Assembly (NCBI GenBank): GCA_039028975.1
Contig: JBCCHB010000071.1
Location: 18,544 to 82,543, forward strand
From: JAHBNG01 sp039028975
GTDB taxonomy: Bacteria > Chloroflexota > Anaerolineae > Caldilineales > Caldilineaceae
Direction: 5' to 3'
Length of the DNA: 64,000 nt
Of this stretch, positions 44,822 to 52,596 are shown one piece after another; within the stretch, counting starts at the first letter, position 1, and each line of letters opens with the position of its first letter. Position numbers and translations under genes: made by a program. The notes under the pieces were generated by a model, which saw only the letters and a list, made by a program, of their open reading frames with translations, was not told where the DNA came from and made no database searches.

Positions 44822-45202
44822 ATGAGCAGATTAGAAACTATTTTAAGAGTCATGATTGTATTAATCGCAATTACCCTGTTAGGAAACGGGTTTTTGTGGG
44901 GTTTTACGCTCAACAATTTAGAGACCTACAGCATCACAACTGAAGGCGCTCTCGGCTTAAACATGATCAAAAGCAACATCAGTTCTGGACAGTTTAGTGC
45001 ATTTATTTTTCTGGTGATGTATACGTGGCGACGTGGATTTTGGTTTTATCCGGCCATCATTTTGGTTGTATCGTACTTGATCCCGAGAATAGTTAGCCTT
45101 TTTGTTGATGGTTCACACCCCACTATCTTGATCGGTATTGCTTTAGAAGCGTTTGTGGCGATTGTGCTGGTTGCTTTGTGGCGGATGGAATCGGCTGAGT
45201 AA
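44822..45202 (+). CDS. DUF4345-like small membrane protein
   Basis: 126 residues with four predicted membrane segments: VMIVLIAITLLGNGFLWGF near 10-28, FSAFIFLVMYTW, GFWFYPAIILVVSYLI and IALEAFVAIVLVALW. The pattern resembles DUF4345 proteins, of unknown function. The ATG at 44822 has a GGAG-rich leader; an upstream ATG in frame is less likely. Upstream, a stretch with GCACGGTTTTGCGCGC loosely recalls the shared promoter motif of the cluster. Confidence 0.6.
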   Translation: MSRLETILRVMIVLIAITLLGNGFLWGFTLNNLETYSITTEGALGLNMIKSNISSGQFSAFIFLVMYTWRRGFWFYPAIILVVSYLIPRIVSLFVDGSHPTILIGIALEAFVAIVLVALWRMESAE

Positions 45203-45625
45203 TTACTCTGGCAGAGTTCAACAGGGCATTTCACACTTGTTTCTCTGAAGCACATACATGTTCCCCATCCCGCCCCCTCTTTGGCGTCGGGTCAGACCTA
45301 GCCTAACTCCCCTGGCACTTTTCGAGAACCATTGTCAACTACTCGCTTTTCAAGACCCTTATCGATGTTCTTCCCATTATAGTTTTTAAGATAAAGATTT
45401 TCCGCACATACCTTCGACAAGCTCAGGAAACGTGCGGAAAATCTTTATCTGGATGTCTATGGCGTAACGCTTGATTGCTGATACAAAGACTGCCTTCCTG
45501 CTGGTACGAATCGTGCCCTGCTGGGCCGTCTCCTTGACCTCGGCAAGGGGATAGTAGGTCTTCGCTTCAGGGATCTTGTCAGCGATAACGCGATAACTAC
45601 GTCAATGGTCCTGGGATGCTGAAAT
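45203..45625. other. Intergenic region with a possible gene remnant
   Basis: No intact gene. The minus strand from about 45596 to 45430 has a continuous coding-looking frame (ADKIPEAKTYYPLAEVKETA, later AVFVSAIKRYAIDIQ) without a start, running into the perfect inverted repeat at 45389-45450. It looks like the C-terminal piece of a lost gene that I cannot name. Confidence 0.35.
45389..45450. repeat. Perfect 19-bp inverted repeat enclosing a dispersed motif
   Basis: AGATAAAGATTTTCCGCAC (45389-45407) is exactly complementary to 45432-45450. The 24-base loop contains CCTTCGACAAGCTCAGG, itself a short palindromic motif found scattered in many bacterial genomes. Either a strong hairpin/terminator or a small insertion with long terminal repeats. 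Confidence 0.7.
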
Positions 45626-45680
45626 GTGCACAAGCTCTACGGGTTTGTGTACTCACAAACGGCTGAAAATCCTGTACACT
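45626..45680 (+). promoter_or_regulatory. Shared promoter/operator motif, copy B
   Basis: GTGCACAAG ... GGGTTTGTGTACTCACAA ... CGGCTGAAAATCC-TGTACACT, aligned with copy A at 41448-41502. It lies 73 bp before the second Cys-type hydrolase at 45753. Confidence 0.55.
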
Positions 45681-45752
45681 AAGGACATACGGCTTTCAAC
45701 AGAGATAGCCGCTAAACAACTAAAATGAGCCCCAATGGCAAGGAGATTCAAG

Positions 45753-46700
45753 ATGGAAAAATTAGATAATTTAAAACCCGGAAAAAATGATATCAAGTTT
45801 ATCAGCAGATCAATGGCAGGTGATTTAAAATTAGCTGGAGACCTATATTTGCCTGATAATTTTGACGAAAGCAAACAATATCCAACCATTGTATTTACTG
45901 GTCCTTTTAATCAAATTAAAGAACAAATGGGGGCAGTGTATGGTAGAAAGTTTGCAAAAAGGGGCTTCGTTTTCTTGGCATTTGACCACCAAGGGTTTGG
46001 TGATAGCGAAGGTCTAATTAGAAACTACGAGCACACTGGAAATAAAATTTCAGGGTTGCAGGACGCTATTAGCTTCTTACGAATGCACTCTTTCGTAGAC
46101 CGAGAGCAGCTCTTTGGTCTTGGGGCGTGTGCGGGTGGAAACACGATGGTGTACACCGCCGTAGGTGATAAGCGACTCAAAAAGATCGCCTTAGTCAGCG
46201 CACTCTTATCTCATACTATGATGAGCTTTACAGCTGGTGGCGGTCGAGCAAAAATTGATGAAAAGATGCTCAAGGCAAATGAAGCCTATCAGAAGTTCTA
46301 CGAAACTGGCGAAGTGATTCCATTTGATAATCTTGGAATGGATAAGAATAAAACTTCAAAGGTGCAAGATGAGCGTGAGGGCTATGATTACTACATGACT
46401 GCTCGAGCAGGAGCGGAGACTAATCCAAACTACTCTCATCTTGGTCCAGAGTTTTTCCATATGGACTGGTCACGATACAGTGCTGCATCCATTGGAAGGC
46501 ATTTGGGTACTCCAGTAATGACAATTTATGGAACGAAAGCTGGAAGTAGGGTTCTATCTTGGTTGTTCCACTTTAGAGCGAAGTCAAAAGACAAAAAGAG
46601 AGTTGCAATTAGAGGAGCAACACATGTTGATCTATATGATAGAGATGAATATGTAGATCAAGCTGTTGAGAAAATTGTGCAGTTCTTCGGGAAAAACTAA
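45753..46700 (+). CDS. Alpha/beta hydrolase with Cys nucleophile elbow, paralogue
   Basis: 315 residues. It parallels the 41616 protein: LAGDLYLPDNFDESKQYP, GFVFLAFDHQGFGDSEG, then GLGACAGGNTMVY as the nucleophile elbow (G-x-C-x-G-G), MTIYGTKAGSR and GATHVDLYDR near the C terminus. A Cys in the elbow in both copies shows it is not a sequencing artefact. The start at 45753 is fixed by AAGGAG 9 bp upstream. Both hydrolases share similar upstream regions. Confidence 0.85.
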   Translation: MEKLDNLKPGKNDIKFISRSMAGDLKLAGDLYLPDNFDESKQYPTIVFTGPFNQIKEQMGAVYGRKFAKRGFVFLAFDHQGFGDSEGLIRNYEHTGNKISGLQDAISFLRMHSFVDREQLFGLGACAGGNTMVYTAVGDKRLKKIALVSALLSHTMMSFTAGGGRAKIDEKMLKANEAYQKFYETGEVIPFDNLGMDKNKTSKVQDEREGYDYYMTARAGAETNPNYSHLGPEFFHMDWSRYSAASIGRHLGTPVMTIYGTKAGSRVLSWLFHFRAKSKDKKRVAIRGATHVDLYDRDEYVDQAVEKIVQFFGKN

Positions 46701-46787
46701 TTGATCAGATCTGAGCATTTCTATCATTTTGTAGTCGTACATTACTGCTAAAAAAGAAATGCTCGGACTGTAGACTCGAGAATAACT

Positions 46788-47120
46788 ATGAACAATATAG
46801 ATACAACACCAAGCAAATGGTATCACTACCTGGCGGCTCTCGGAGCCGGATTTTTTCTGGCGAATACTGTCCCTCATTTGACCAGCGGGATCACGGGACA
46901 GGAATTCCCGCCTCCTTTCGCAGCCGAATCAGGGGTCAGCCTTTCCTCTCCAACCGTAAATGTTGTTTGGGGACTTGTCAATCTTCTTTTGGGATATCTG
47001 CTGCTACGAGCAGGAAAAGTTAAGTTCGTACATACCCAAATTATGTTTGCAGTATTCGTAGGAATCGCTGTTTGCGCACTCATATGCGCCATTATCTTTG
47101 GGAGTAACCCTAATCTCTAA
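46788..47120 (+). CDS. Small membrane protein, family not recognised
   Basis: 110 residues with three hydrophobic stretches: YLAALGAGFFLANTVPHL near 13-30, VVWGLVNLLLGYLLL and FAVFVGIAVCALICAIIFG. The sequence HLTSGITGQEFPPPF between the first two is probably extracytoplasmic. No catalytic residues are apparent. It lies 87 bp after the hydrolase and precedes promoter motif copy C. Confidence 0.6.
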   Translation: MNNIDTTPSKWYHYLAALGAGFFLANTVPHLTSGITGQEFPPPFAAESGVSLSSPTVNVVWGLVNLLLGYLLLRAGKVKFVHTQIMFAVFVGIAVCALICAIIFGSNPNL

Positions 47121-47173
47121 AACGCCATGAAGCAAGCTGCATTAACAGATGAGACAAGAGTTGTTAGTGAAAC

Positions 47174-47217
47174 GTACAAAACTTGCTCGATGGATATTGC
47201 GGCTGAACTTGTATCAT
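47174..47217 (+). promoter_or_regulatory. Shared promoter/operator motif, copy C
   Basis: GTACAAAAC ... CGGCTGAACT-TGTATCAT. It is shorter than copies A and B and lacks the GTGYACTCACA block, but keeps the initial GTACA, CGGCTGAA and the TGTAnnAT box, at the same distance class from the DUF2255 gene. Confidence 0.4.
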
Positions 47218-47266
47218 ATGGGGGATGCTGAACTCTTTAAATAACAATAAAATAGCTAACAAAAGA

Positions 47267-47298
47267 CACCCTCCTGCAGTACGACTTGCAGGAGGGTG
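47267..47298 (+). promoter_or_regulatory. Perfect 12-bp hairpin in the DUF2255 leader
   Basis: CACCCTCCTGCA (47267-47278) pairs exactly with TGCAGGAGGGTG (47287-47298) around an eight-base loop. The right arm contains GGAGG, a ribosome-site-like sequence that would be hidden when folded, although a second AAGGA lies outside, close to the ATG at 47315. No T-run follows, so it is not a standard terminator. Confidence 0.6.
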
Positions 47299-47314
47299 GG
47301 AACAAGGAACAGTT

Positions 47315-47677
47315 ATGACTATCGACGAATTAACCAAAAGCGTAAAATCGCGCAGAGTCCATCAAATCCGTGTAGGTGAGCATCGATTTATCGATATTAC
47401 AGCTGTCGCAGTAGATGGTCGCTTTTTTGTGCGTCAATATCAATTCGGTACACGCAGTTGGCGTGATGCATTTTTGGCTAACCCAGCCGGTGAACTAAAG
47501 TCAGGTGATATAGTGGTTCAAATCGACGGTGTCGTACCAGAAGACCTGGACGAAATTAATCCAAAAATTAATCGAGCGTTTCATAAACTACTGCCAGGTA
47601 TATACGCGGCAATGAAACTCACATTTGATACAAAAAGACATGAAGCTTCAACAATAGAACTCATTCCAAAACTATAA
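47315..47677 (+). CDS. DUF2255 family protein
   Basis: 120 residues, soluble. Pattern: RRVHQIRVGEHRFIDITAVA, then DGRFFVRQYQFGTRSWRDAF with the YxFGxxSWxxAF block, a NPAGELKSG turn and DEINPKINRAFH. Function of the family is unknown; the fold is probably a small beta-barrel, possibly flavin-related. The ATG at 47315 has AAGGAA upstream. The next gene encodes a paralogue. Confidence 0.75.
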   Translation: MTIDELTKSVKSRRVHQIRVGEHRFIDITAVAVDGRFFVRQYQFGTRSWRDAFLANPAGELKSGDIVVQIDGVVPEDLDEINPKINRAFHKLLPGIYAAMKLTFDTKRHEASTIELIPKL

Positions 47678-47755
47678 AACGGTTTTCTTGATATCGTTAA
47701 AATGAGTTTTGCATTTTTGATTGGCCGAATTCAACTCGTTTTTCGGAGACCCGCT

Positions 47756-48136
47756 ATGCAACCTACAACACAACAACAATTCGTCGATTTGGTCAATGAC
47801 TCAGTTCGGCATGAAATTCGGGCAGGTTACACGCACCGCTTTATCAGGCTGCTGTTTGTCACAGTCGATGAGCGTGTATTCTGCCGTCGTTATACTTATG
47901 GTGAACCATCATGGTACTCTGCCTTCGCCAAAGACCCAGCGGGGCAGGTCAAACTAGACAAAACGATTGTAGACATACTCGGCCAAATCCCACCCGTTCT
48001 CGACACTATCAATCCAGAGGTCAATAAGGCATACGAGGCAAAATTGAAGCAGTTGGGGGCAAGCTACATGCTGGATGGCGCAATTGAACCCCGCGCACAG
48101 GCCAGCACCTTTGAGCTGCTTCTGAACGGGAGCTAA
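47756..48136 (+). CDS. DUF2255 family protein, second copy
   Basis: 126 residues, a tandem paralogue of the preceding gene: VDERVFCRRYTYGEPSWYSAF, DPAGQVKLDK and DTINPEVNKAYEAKL match segment by segment. The start at 47756 follows CGGAG by 7 bp. Divergence between the two copies is large, so the duplication is old or they were acquired separately. A short coding-looking frame begins 3 bp after its stop. Confidence 0.75.
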   Translation: MQPTTQQQFVDLVNDSVRHEIRAGYTHRFIRLLFVTVDERVFCRRYTYGEPSWYSAFAKDPAGQVKLDKTIVDILGQIPPVLDTINPEVNKAYEAKLKQLGASYMLDGAIEPRAQASTFELLLNGS

Positions 48137-48138
48137 CG

Positions 48139-48285
48139 GTGACAATTGACAAAGAACTTCGCATGGCTGGCAGAATGCTACAGTTGGTACTTCGGCCGAA
48201 TCTGTTTAGCTTTAGACTGCTCAATCGCGTTATGCAGTTGACAAAAGACCGCAAATTAGTCGGTTATGACAACCATACCGTCTAA
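48139..48285 (+). CDS. Short basic ORF, probably a gene tail
   Basis: GTG at 48139 opens a 48-codon frame (KELRMAGRMLQLVLRP, FSFRLLNRVMQL). It looks like the C-terminal helix region of a larger protein rather than a free small protein. It starts 2 bases after the DUF2255 stop, so coupled translation is possible. Family not identified. Confidence 0.3.
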   Translation: MTIDKELRMAGRMLQLVLRPNLFSFRLLNRVMQLTKDRKLVGYDNHTV

Positions 48286-48299
48286 ATCAAACGCAGCGA

Positions 48300-48440
48300 C
48301 GACAACGGCCACATTCGGGCCATCGCCGCAGAACTGGTCGTCAGCATCCCCACCGTCAAGACGCATGTCTCCCGCATCTTAGGCAAACTAAACGTTCAAT
48401 CGCGAGCACGTGCTGCCACTGCCGCCCGCGACTTACACCT
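48300..48440 (+). pseudogene. LuxR-type helix-turn-helix remnant 1
   Basis: Codes for IRAIAAELVVSIPTVKTHVS and LGKLNVQSRARAA, the recognition helices and C terminus of a LAL regulator, with no ATPase part and no start. Nearly the same peptide occurs at 51953-52070 and 62257-62545. It is not derived from the intact regulator at 38463-41240, whose helix-turn-helix differs. Confidence 0.75.
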
Positions 48441-48575
48441 ACTTCAAATTACCCCAATCCGAGAAAAGTATTCAACCCCCAGAGATTTGTCTATTCCAAA
48501 GCCCAACGCTTTGGTGTATCTTTGTTCTATCACGTGATTTCAATATCAGAGTTGTGATTCAACAAAGGGCAAACA

Positions 48576-49631
48576 ATGAAAACACTACTTTTTACATTAC
48601 TGATCAGCTTATTTGCGATAACCGTATTTACCTCTGAGGCAGAAGAAGCTGCTCAAACGGCCGATGAAGAGACGGAAGTACGTCCAGAAGAACTGGACAT
48701 TCGCTTCGTGGACGATGACAAACTCAGCATCCACACTGCCATTGTGATTGATGCCCCTGCCGAGACCGTATGGACAACCCTCACAGATTTTGAGGCTATG
48801 TCGATGTGGAGTACAACGTTCCAAGGCATCGACGGCGAACTGGTCGATGGGGCGAACGTTACAGCCACATTTCAACTTGAAGGCAATGCGATCGCCGTTC
48901 CACATACGTTGCTCTACAGCGAGGGTGAGTATTATGGGTGGAGCGACCCCATGTTCTCTGTGCCAGACGCAACCGATCATCACTTATATACGGTGGAAGA
49001 TTTAGGCGATGGCCAAACACAATTCATCCAGTCTGATATCTTTACAGGGGGTGAAGCGCAGGGCGCAGCCGGTCTGGATTCAGCACTCTTGGCAAGCAAC
49101 TTATATGTCACTTTCAACCGAGAGCTAAAAGTAGAAGCGGAGACGCGTCATAGCTTTGCCACAGCCGAGATTGTGGCTGAGATCACCACCGAAGGGGACG
49201 AGCAACTGACGGTTTATACCTCGATTGTGATTAATGCAACGCCTGCGCAGGTCTGGGCAGTACTCACCGACTTTGCGACAATGCCGACCTGGAGCGATTC
49301 TTTTCAGGGCATTCATGGCGAGCTTCAAGATGGTGCTGAAGTGACAACAAGCACAAAAATCGCAGGGACGGTGATTCCCGGTGGCCCCCGTGAGCTGATC
49401 TACGAGGAAGGTGAGTTCTTCGGCTGGAGCCATCCAATCATCTTTGATCTCGTGGATAATCATATCTACCGCGTCGAGGATTTAGACGATGGCCGAACCC
49501 TTTTTATCCAGTCTGATACCTTTACCGGTGAAGCAGCCCAAGCACAAGGCGTAGGGTTTGGTACGGTCTTACAGATTATGTATAGCAGTTTTAACCAGCA
49601 ACTAAAAGCAGAAGTGGAAAGCCGATTTTAG
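48576..49631 (+). CDS. Secreted protein with two tandem SRPBCC (START-like) domains
   Basis: 351 residues. An N-terminal signal peptide (hydrophobic core LLFTLLISLFAITVF) is followed by an acidic linker. Domain one (about 45-190) contains AIVIDAPAETVWTTLTDFEA, GELVDGANVTATF and EGEYYGWSDP. Domain two (about 210-351) repeats it with SIVINATPAQVWAVLTDFAT, GELQDGAEVTTST and EGEFFGWSHP. SRPBCC folds bind hydrophobic ligands in a deep cavity. Two fused copies outside the membrane suggest a lipid or quinone-like carrier, which is inference. A truncated third copy without signal peptide lies at 51736. Confidence 0.82.
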   Translation: MKTLLFTLLISLFAITVFTSEAEEAAQTADEETEVRPEELDIRFVDDDKLSIHTAIVIDAPAETVWTTLTDFEAMSMWSTTFQGIDGELVDGANVTATFQLEGNAIAVPHTLLYSEGEYYGWSDPMFSVPDATDHHLYTVEDLGDGQTQFIQSDIFTGGEAQGAAGLDSALLASNLYVTFNRELKVEAETRHSFATAEIVAEITTEGDEQLTVYTSIVINATPAQVWAVLTDFATMPTWSDSFQGIHGELQDGAEVTTSTKIAGTVIPGGPRELIYEEGEFFGWSHPIIFDLVDNHIYRVEDLDDGRTLFIQSDTFTGEAAQAQGVGFGTVLQIMYSSFNQQLKAEVESRF

Positions 49632-49782
49632 GCATGGAGTATTGCGACGAGCGGGAAGGAGAATAAAGTTCGCGCACAATCTTTGCTGATGGCAAAACGG
49701 CTGTTGCCCGATAGAGCGTTTGACTGCATGATTATGCGAGAGTTCATATAGATAAGCGTAAGGCTTGAAGAGAAGCAGAAAA

Positions 49783-50622
49783 ATGACTAAAACAGTATTG
49801 ATTACCGGTAGTTCATCAGGGTTTGGGCGGTTAACCGCCAAGCTGTTTTACGAGAAAGGCTGGAATGTGATTGCAACCATGCGTCCCCCTGAAAAAGAGA
49901 TGGAACTCAATCAACTTGATAATGTGTTGGTTAGCCGTTTGGATGTGAAGAATGAAGAAAGCATCCAAAAATCCATTGCCGAAGGGTTCGAGAAATTCGG
50001 CGGTATTGATGTGCTGGTTAACAATGCTGGCTATGGTGGATATGGGTTGTTTGAGCAAGTCAGCGATGAAGACATTCGGGCGATGTATGATACCAATGTT
50101 TTCGGCGCGATGAACGTCATGCGCGCCATCCTACCCCATATGCGTAAACAGAGAAGCGGCACTATCATCAATGTTACATCTATTGCTGGACTGATGGCTG
50201 CTCCTCATGTGTCAGCCTATAGTTCAACCAAATTTGCTCTTGAAAGCCTGAGTGAAGGGATGGCACAGGAATTAAAGCCGCTCAACATCCATGTAAAAAC
50301 CGTCGCTCCAGGTGGTTTTGAAACAAACTTTACTACCGCTGCAGATGACAACGCTGATATAGGGGATGAAGATTTAGTAAGCTACTCCCAAAAAATAGTT
50401 CAGTATATTGAGACAGTTCGCCAAAACATGCGCCAGCAAGGTGGGACAACGGCCAACCCGCAGGACGTCGCTGACAAAATATTTGAATGTGCAACGACTG
50501 AAACTCCGATTCATAATGTTGTGGGCGCAGATGCAGAGATGATAGCACAAATGAAGAATTCTCTGCCACAACAGGAATTTTTGGATAGAATGGCAGCTAT
50601 GCTTCTGTCTCAGCTTAATTAA
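49783..50622 (+). CDS. Short-chain dehydrogenase/reductase (classical)
   Basis: 279 residues. Motifs: VLITGSSSGFGRLTAKLF for cofactor binding, LDVKNEESIQ, VLVNNAGYGGYG, TIINVTSIAGL with catalytic Ser, YSSTKFALESLSEG with catalytic Tyr and Lys, and VAPGGFETNF. Similar to uncharacterised reductases of the YvaG type. The start at 49783 avoids a six-residue extension. It is followed by an AraC regulator, repeating the SDR-AraC order seen at 42646-44622. Confidence 0.88.
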   Translation: MTKTVLITGSSSGFGRLTAKLFYEKGWNVIATMRPPEKEMELNQLDNVLVSRLDVKNEESIQKSIAEGFEKFGGIDVLVNNAGYGGYGLFEQVSDEDIRAMYDTNVFGAMNVMRAILPHMRKQRSGTIINVTSIAGLMAAPHVSAYSSTKFALESLSEGMAQELKPLNIHVKTVAPGGFETNFTTAADDNADIGDEDLVSYSQKIVQYIETVRQNMRQQGGTTANPQDVADKIFECATTETPIHNVVGADAEMIAQMKNSLPQQEFLDRMAAMLLSQLN

Positions 50623-50676
50623 ACTGGCAAAGAAGCAAAATCTGTACCTGGGTTAGCCACTTGACAAAAATTCCAG

Positions 50677-50708
50677 AGACCTGATAGATTTCAAAACCTA
50701 TCAGGTCT
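50677..50708. repeat. Perfect 11-bp palindrome of the AGACCTGATAG type
   Basis: AGACCTGATAG (50677-50687) and CTATCAGGTCT (50698-50708) flank a 10-base AT-rich loop. Related ACCTGTCAGGTCT sequence occurs near 42607-42619. Such palindromes are scattered in several phyla. Here it may end the SDR transcript. Confidence 0.6.
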
Positions 50709-50769
50709 GTCCAGATTAGCCACAAATAGTGAATCATCAGTCGGACTATTTACTGAGGCTCGACACACA

Positions 50770-51678
50770 ATGACAGAAATTTTACGACTCAATTCAATCA
50801 GCGAATTGCACGACACGATAGGATACAGTAAACCTAAGCATCCCTTAATCACCATCATCGACTTTTCGTCCCTCGCCTTCACCCCAGCGCCTCACACGAA
50901 TCGCGTCGTGCGCGGTTTCTACTCAATCACTCTAAAGAAGCTAATGCCCGGTGTCTTGAAATATGGCCGCGGTCACTATGACTTTCAGGAAGGCACATTG
51001 TCTTTTGTCGCCCCCGAACAGGTTATTGAAATCGGCAACAGGGTTGCTACAGATGAACAAGAGGGATGGGGCCTCTTCTTTCATTCTGATTTGATCCGCG
51101 GTATATCGCTAGATGAAAGAATGAAGGAGTACACCTACTTCTCCTACGAGGCCAATGAGGCACTGCACTTATCCGAGCGGGAAAAAGAGACCATCACGAG
51201 CATTGTGGAAAAGATTCAAGACGAGTACGAGACGAACATAGACGCCTATAGCCACGACGTGATCGTGTCGAACCTCGAACTGCTCTTAAACTACTGCAAT
51301 CGCTTCTATGGCCGCCAGTTCATTACACGGCGCTCCCAAAACAAAGACGTCGTAACAAGATTTGAAGTACTATTGTCCGACTATCTGAATTCGGACAAGC
51401 TGGCTATGTTGGGGACGCCCACCGTAAAATATTGCGCCGAGCAAGTCGGCTTCTCACCCAATTATCTAAGCGATCTGCTCAGGAAAGAGGCGGGGAAGAG
51501 CACCCAGGAGCATATTCACTATCACCTCATCGAGAAGGCCAAAACTCGGCTCCTTGGTTCAGATTCTTCGGTCAGTGAAATCGCCTACGAGTTGGGCCTC
51601 GAGTATCCCCAATATTTCAGCAAGCTGTTTAAGTTAAAGACTGGGGTATCGCCAGCAAGTTACCGAATCTTAAACTAG
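50770..51678 (+). CDS. AraC-family transcriptional regulator, paralogue
   Basis: 302 residues. The sensor half shows GFYSITLKKLMPGVLKYGR and SFVAPEQVIEIG; the DNA-binding half shows VKYCAEQVGFSPNYLSDLLR and VSEIAYELGLEYPQYFSKLFK, ending in GVSPASYR. It matches the 43702 protein in length and order of motifs. Likely regulator of the preceding SDR gene; the effector is unknown. Confidence 0.9.
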   Translation: MTEILRLNSISELHDTIGYSKPKHPLITIIDFSSLAFTPAPHTNRVVRGFYSITLKKLMPGVLKYGRGHYDFQEGTLSFVAPEQVIEIGNRVATDEQEGWGLFFHSDLIRGISLDERMKEYTYFSYEANEALHLSEREKETITSIVEKIQDEYETNIDAYSHDVIVSNLELLLNYCNRFYGRQFITRRSQNKDVVTRFEVLLSDYLNSDKLAMLGTPTVKYCAEQVGFSPNYLSDLLRKEAGKSTQEHIHYHLIEKAKTRLLGSDSSVSEIAYELGLEYPQYFSKLFKLKTGVSPASYRILN

Positions 51679-51735
51679 GAACCAGAATGCCCGTTAACCA
51701 AGAGACATATCCGCTGACAAAAAGGCAAAACGAAC

Positions 51736-52070
51736 GTGACACAAGAAATCGGCACCATCCAACGTCAAAGCTTTAACTATTGGACCATGCACACAGAGAT
51801 AGAGATTGACGCGCCTGCCGAAAAGATCTGGCAGGTACTCACCGGCTTTGAGAGCATGTCTTCCTGGAGTAATACGTTTCCTGAAAGAGGACCAGCACAC
51901 CCTCAGTATCGCCTTGGGCTTGCTTGATCCACGTCAGGCTAATGATGCCTTGAGGTGTTGCGCCTGCTGGCGACCGGGGCCAGCAATCGGGCCATCGCTG
52001 CAGAACTGGTCGTTAGTATCCCTACCGGCAAGACGCATGTCTCCTGCATTTTAGACAAACCAAGTGGAAA
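51736..52070 (+). pseudogene. Mosaic of SRPBCC and LuxR/LAL fragments
   Basis: The first 145 bp encode HTEIEIDAPAEKIWQVLTGF and SMSSWSNTF, the start of an SRPBCC domain like that at 48576. From about 51880 to 51955 the DNA matches, in antisense, the TPR region of the LAL regulator (39284-39359, about 85 percent by eye). From 51953 it changes again to the sense HTH tail (LLATGASNRAIAAELVVSIP, with Val to Gly and other lesions). Three unrelated pieces in 330 bp indicate repeated recombination. No functional product is expected. Confidence 0.7.
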
Positions 52071-52146
52071 TCCTATGCGCGCTCGACGGATAGCAACCCA
52101 AAGTCTTCGTGTTGACGGTGCACTAGCTTGGTGTTACCCTAAATGA

Positions 52147-52400
52147 ATGACGGACCAAGATAGAGCTGTGAATCTCGCTAACCCACTGCGATTAGTGGTG
52201 ATCGGAAACAGCGGATCGGGCAAGAGTACGCTTGCCAAACGGATCGGCACCGCGTGCAACCTGCCTACCTACGACCTTGACGAAGCGTTTTAGCACATGG
52301 ACGGCCGAAAGCGAGAGAAGGGCGCGGCGATAGTCGTGTCGGCGACCCATGCTCAAGTACATCGCCATTACCATCTATCCTCCTGGTCGTACACCTTCAG
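52147..52400 (+). pseudogene. Adenylate-kinase-like P-loop protein with in-frame TAG
   Basis: ATG 52147 begins NPLRLVVIGNSGSGKSTLAKR, then NLPTYDLDEAF, then TAG at 52291-52293. The same frame continues HMDGRKREKGAAIVV, the normal next segment of these small kinases (DLDxxFWHxDGR), so W to stop is the simplest cause. Beyond about 52350 family similarity fades and stops accumulate. Confidence 0.65.
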
Positions 52401-52527
52401 GTCTATATTCCGCGCCTGAGGCAGCAAAATACCGACCGAACTCTACATTTAGCGCCACCAAATCATCCTCATCAATTTCCGCTGCCCCTTTGGGTTTTTA
52501 TTGCTCAAATGAATATCAGGAGATAAT

Positions 52528-52584
52528 ATGAATGATATCTTTGGAAGCTTATGGGTTCCGACCGCCCTAACAAATTTATTATGA
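52528..52584 (+). CDS. Possible 18-residue leader peptide
   Basis: AGGAG at 52519-52523 stands just before an ATG at 52528; the frame encodes MNDIFGSLWVPTALTNLL and stops 12 bp before the sigma factor ATG. The strong ribosome site and proximity make a leader or coupling ORF possible; it may equally be the cut-off start of a lost gene. Confidence 0.3.
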   Translation: MNDIFGSLWVPTALTNLL

Positions 52585-52596
52585 AAAGGCATAAGC

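Noticed and set aside
29815..52293. Recoded UAG (alternative genetic code)
   Set aside because: Intact genes in the window end normally in TAG (31685, 43587, 51678), so a genome-wide recoding is not supported.
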